In this document: piece after piece, positions 5,085 to 5,139 of the stretch
Position numbering within the stretch: position 1 is the first letter of the stretch
How the letters are laid out: every line of letters begins with the position of its first letter
Made by a program: the position numbers and the translations under genes
Notes under the pieces: model-generated
Database searches by the model: none
The model's input: the letters and a program-made list of their open reading frames with translations, nothing else
Told to the model about the DNA's origin: nothing
Assembly: GCA_910579545.1 (NCBI GenBank)
Contig: CAJTVI010000115.1
Span: 1 to 5,139 of the forward strand
Direction of reading: 5' to 3'
Source of the DNA: an uncultured Oscillospiraceae bacterium
GTDB lineage: Bacteria; Bacillota; Clostridia; Oscillospirales; Ruminococcaceae
DNA length: 5,139 nt

Positions 5085-5139
5085 TCAGCCCAGCGCGCGG
5101 CGCAGCATCTGCGCCGCGCAGGCCAGCGCCCGGCCGGCG
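5085..5139 (-). CDS. C-terminal end of an unidentified gene (partial)
   Basis: Seventeen codons plus a TGA stop are visible on the minus strand, encoding AGRALACAAQMLRRALG, and the rest lies beyond the right edge. All seventeen sense codons end in G or C, as expected for coding sequence in this genome, and the peptide looks like an amphipathic helix end. A terminator in the same direction follows 158 bp later. The fragment is too short to identify. In DNA this GC-rich an open frame of this length can occur by chance, so coding status is only suggested. Confidence 0.4.
   Translation of the reverse strand, partial: AGRALACAAQMLRRALG

Noticed and set aside
1..5139. CRISPR arrays, tRNA or rRNA genes, insertion sequences, phage or defence genes
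   Set aside because: No regularly spaced repeats, tRNA-like folds, transposase motifs or defence-protein domains were seen on either strand.

Overview
The window looks like chromosomal DNA from a GC-rich Firmicute, probably a clostridial gut lineage of the Oscillospiraceae/Ruminococcaceae kind (Faecalibacterium/Subdoligranulum-like). This is inferred from strong AGGAGG ribosome binding sites, intrinsic terminators with T-tracts, a class 1B dihydroorotate dehydrogenase with its PyrK partner, the order pyrK-pyrD-pyrF-pyrE, and very high third-position GC. All supported genes are on the minus strand, so the window reads biologically from right to left.

Right to left: (1) 5139-5085 holds the last 17 codons of an unidentified gene. 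(2) 5084-4745 is non-coding: two inverted repeats, an intrinsic terminator (4895-4927) facing the upstream gene, and a sigma-A-like promoter with an overlapping small palindrome (about 4794-4822). (3) 4744-3392 encodes a 450-residue sodium-coupled symporter of the glutamate/dicarboxylate (DAACS/SLC1) family. Its substrate-site residues differ from those of acidic-amino-acid carriers. (4) After 77 bp without a convincing terminator come pyrK (3314-2580), pyrD (2586-1669) and pyrF (1676-978), joined by 7- and 8-nt overlaps. pyrE (817-167) follows after a structured 160-bp gap. (5) A hairpin plus T-tract (138-99) ends the pyr operon. (6) Directly after it, positions 98 to about 20 match the core of a glycine (gcvT-type) riboswitch aptamer, presumably controlling a glycine gene beyond the left edge.

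Together the pyr genes cover the last steps of UMP synthesis. PyrD and PyrK form the NAD-linked dihydroorotate dehydrogenase that makes orotate, PyrE adds phosphoribose to give OMP, and PyrF decarboxylates OMP to UMP. The earlier genes (carAB, pyrB, pyrC) and pyrR are not in the window, and no PyrR attenuator was recognised. The symporter may be co-transcribed with them, but its link to pyrimidine metabolism is inference only.

No wholly new system is evident. The points most worth a second look are the unflagged glycine riboswitch abutting the pyr terminator, the atypical symporter binding site, and the plus-strand terminator-like hairpins in the pyrF-pyrE gap.
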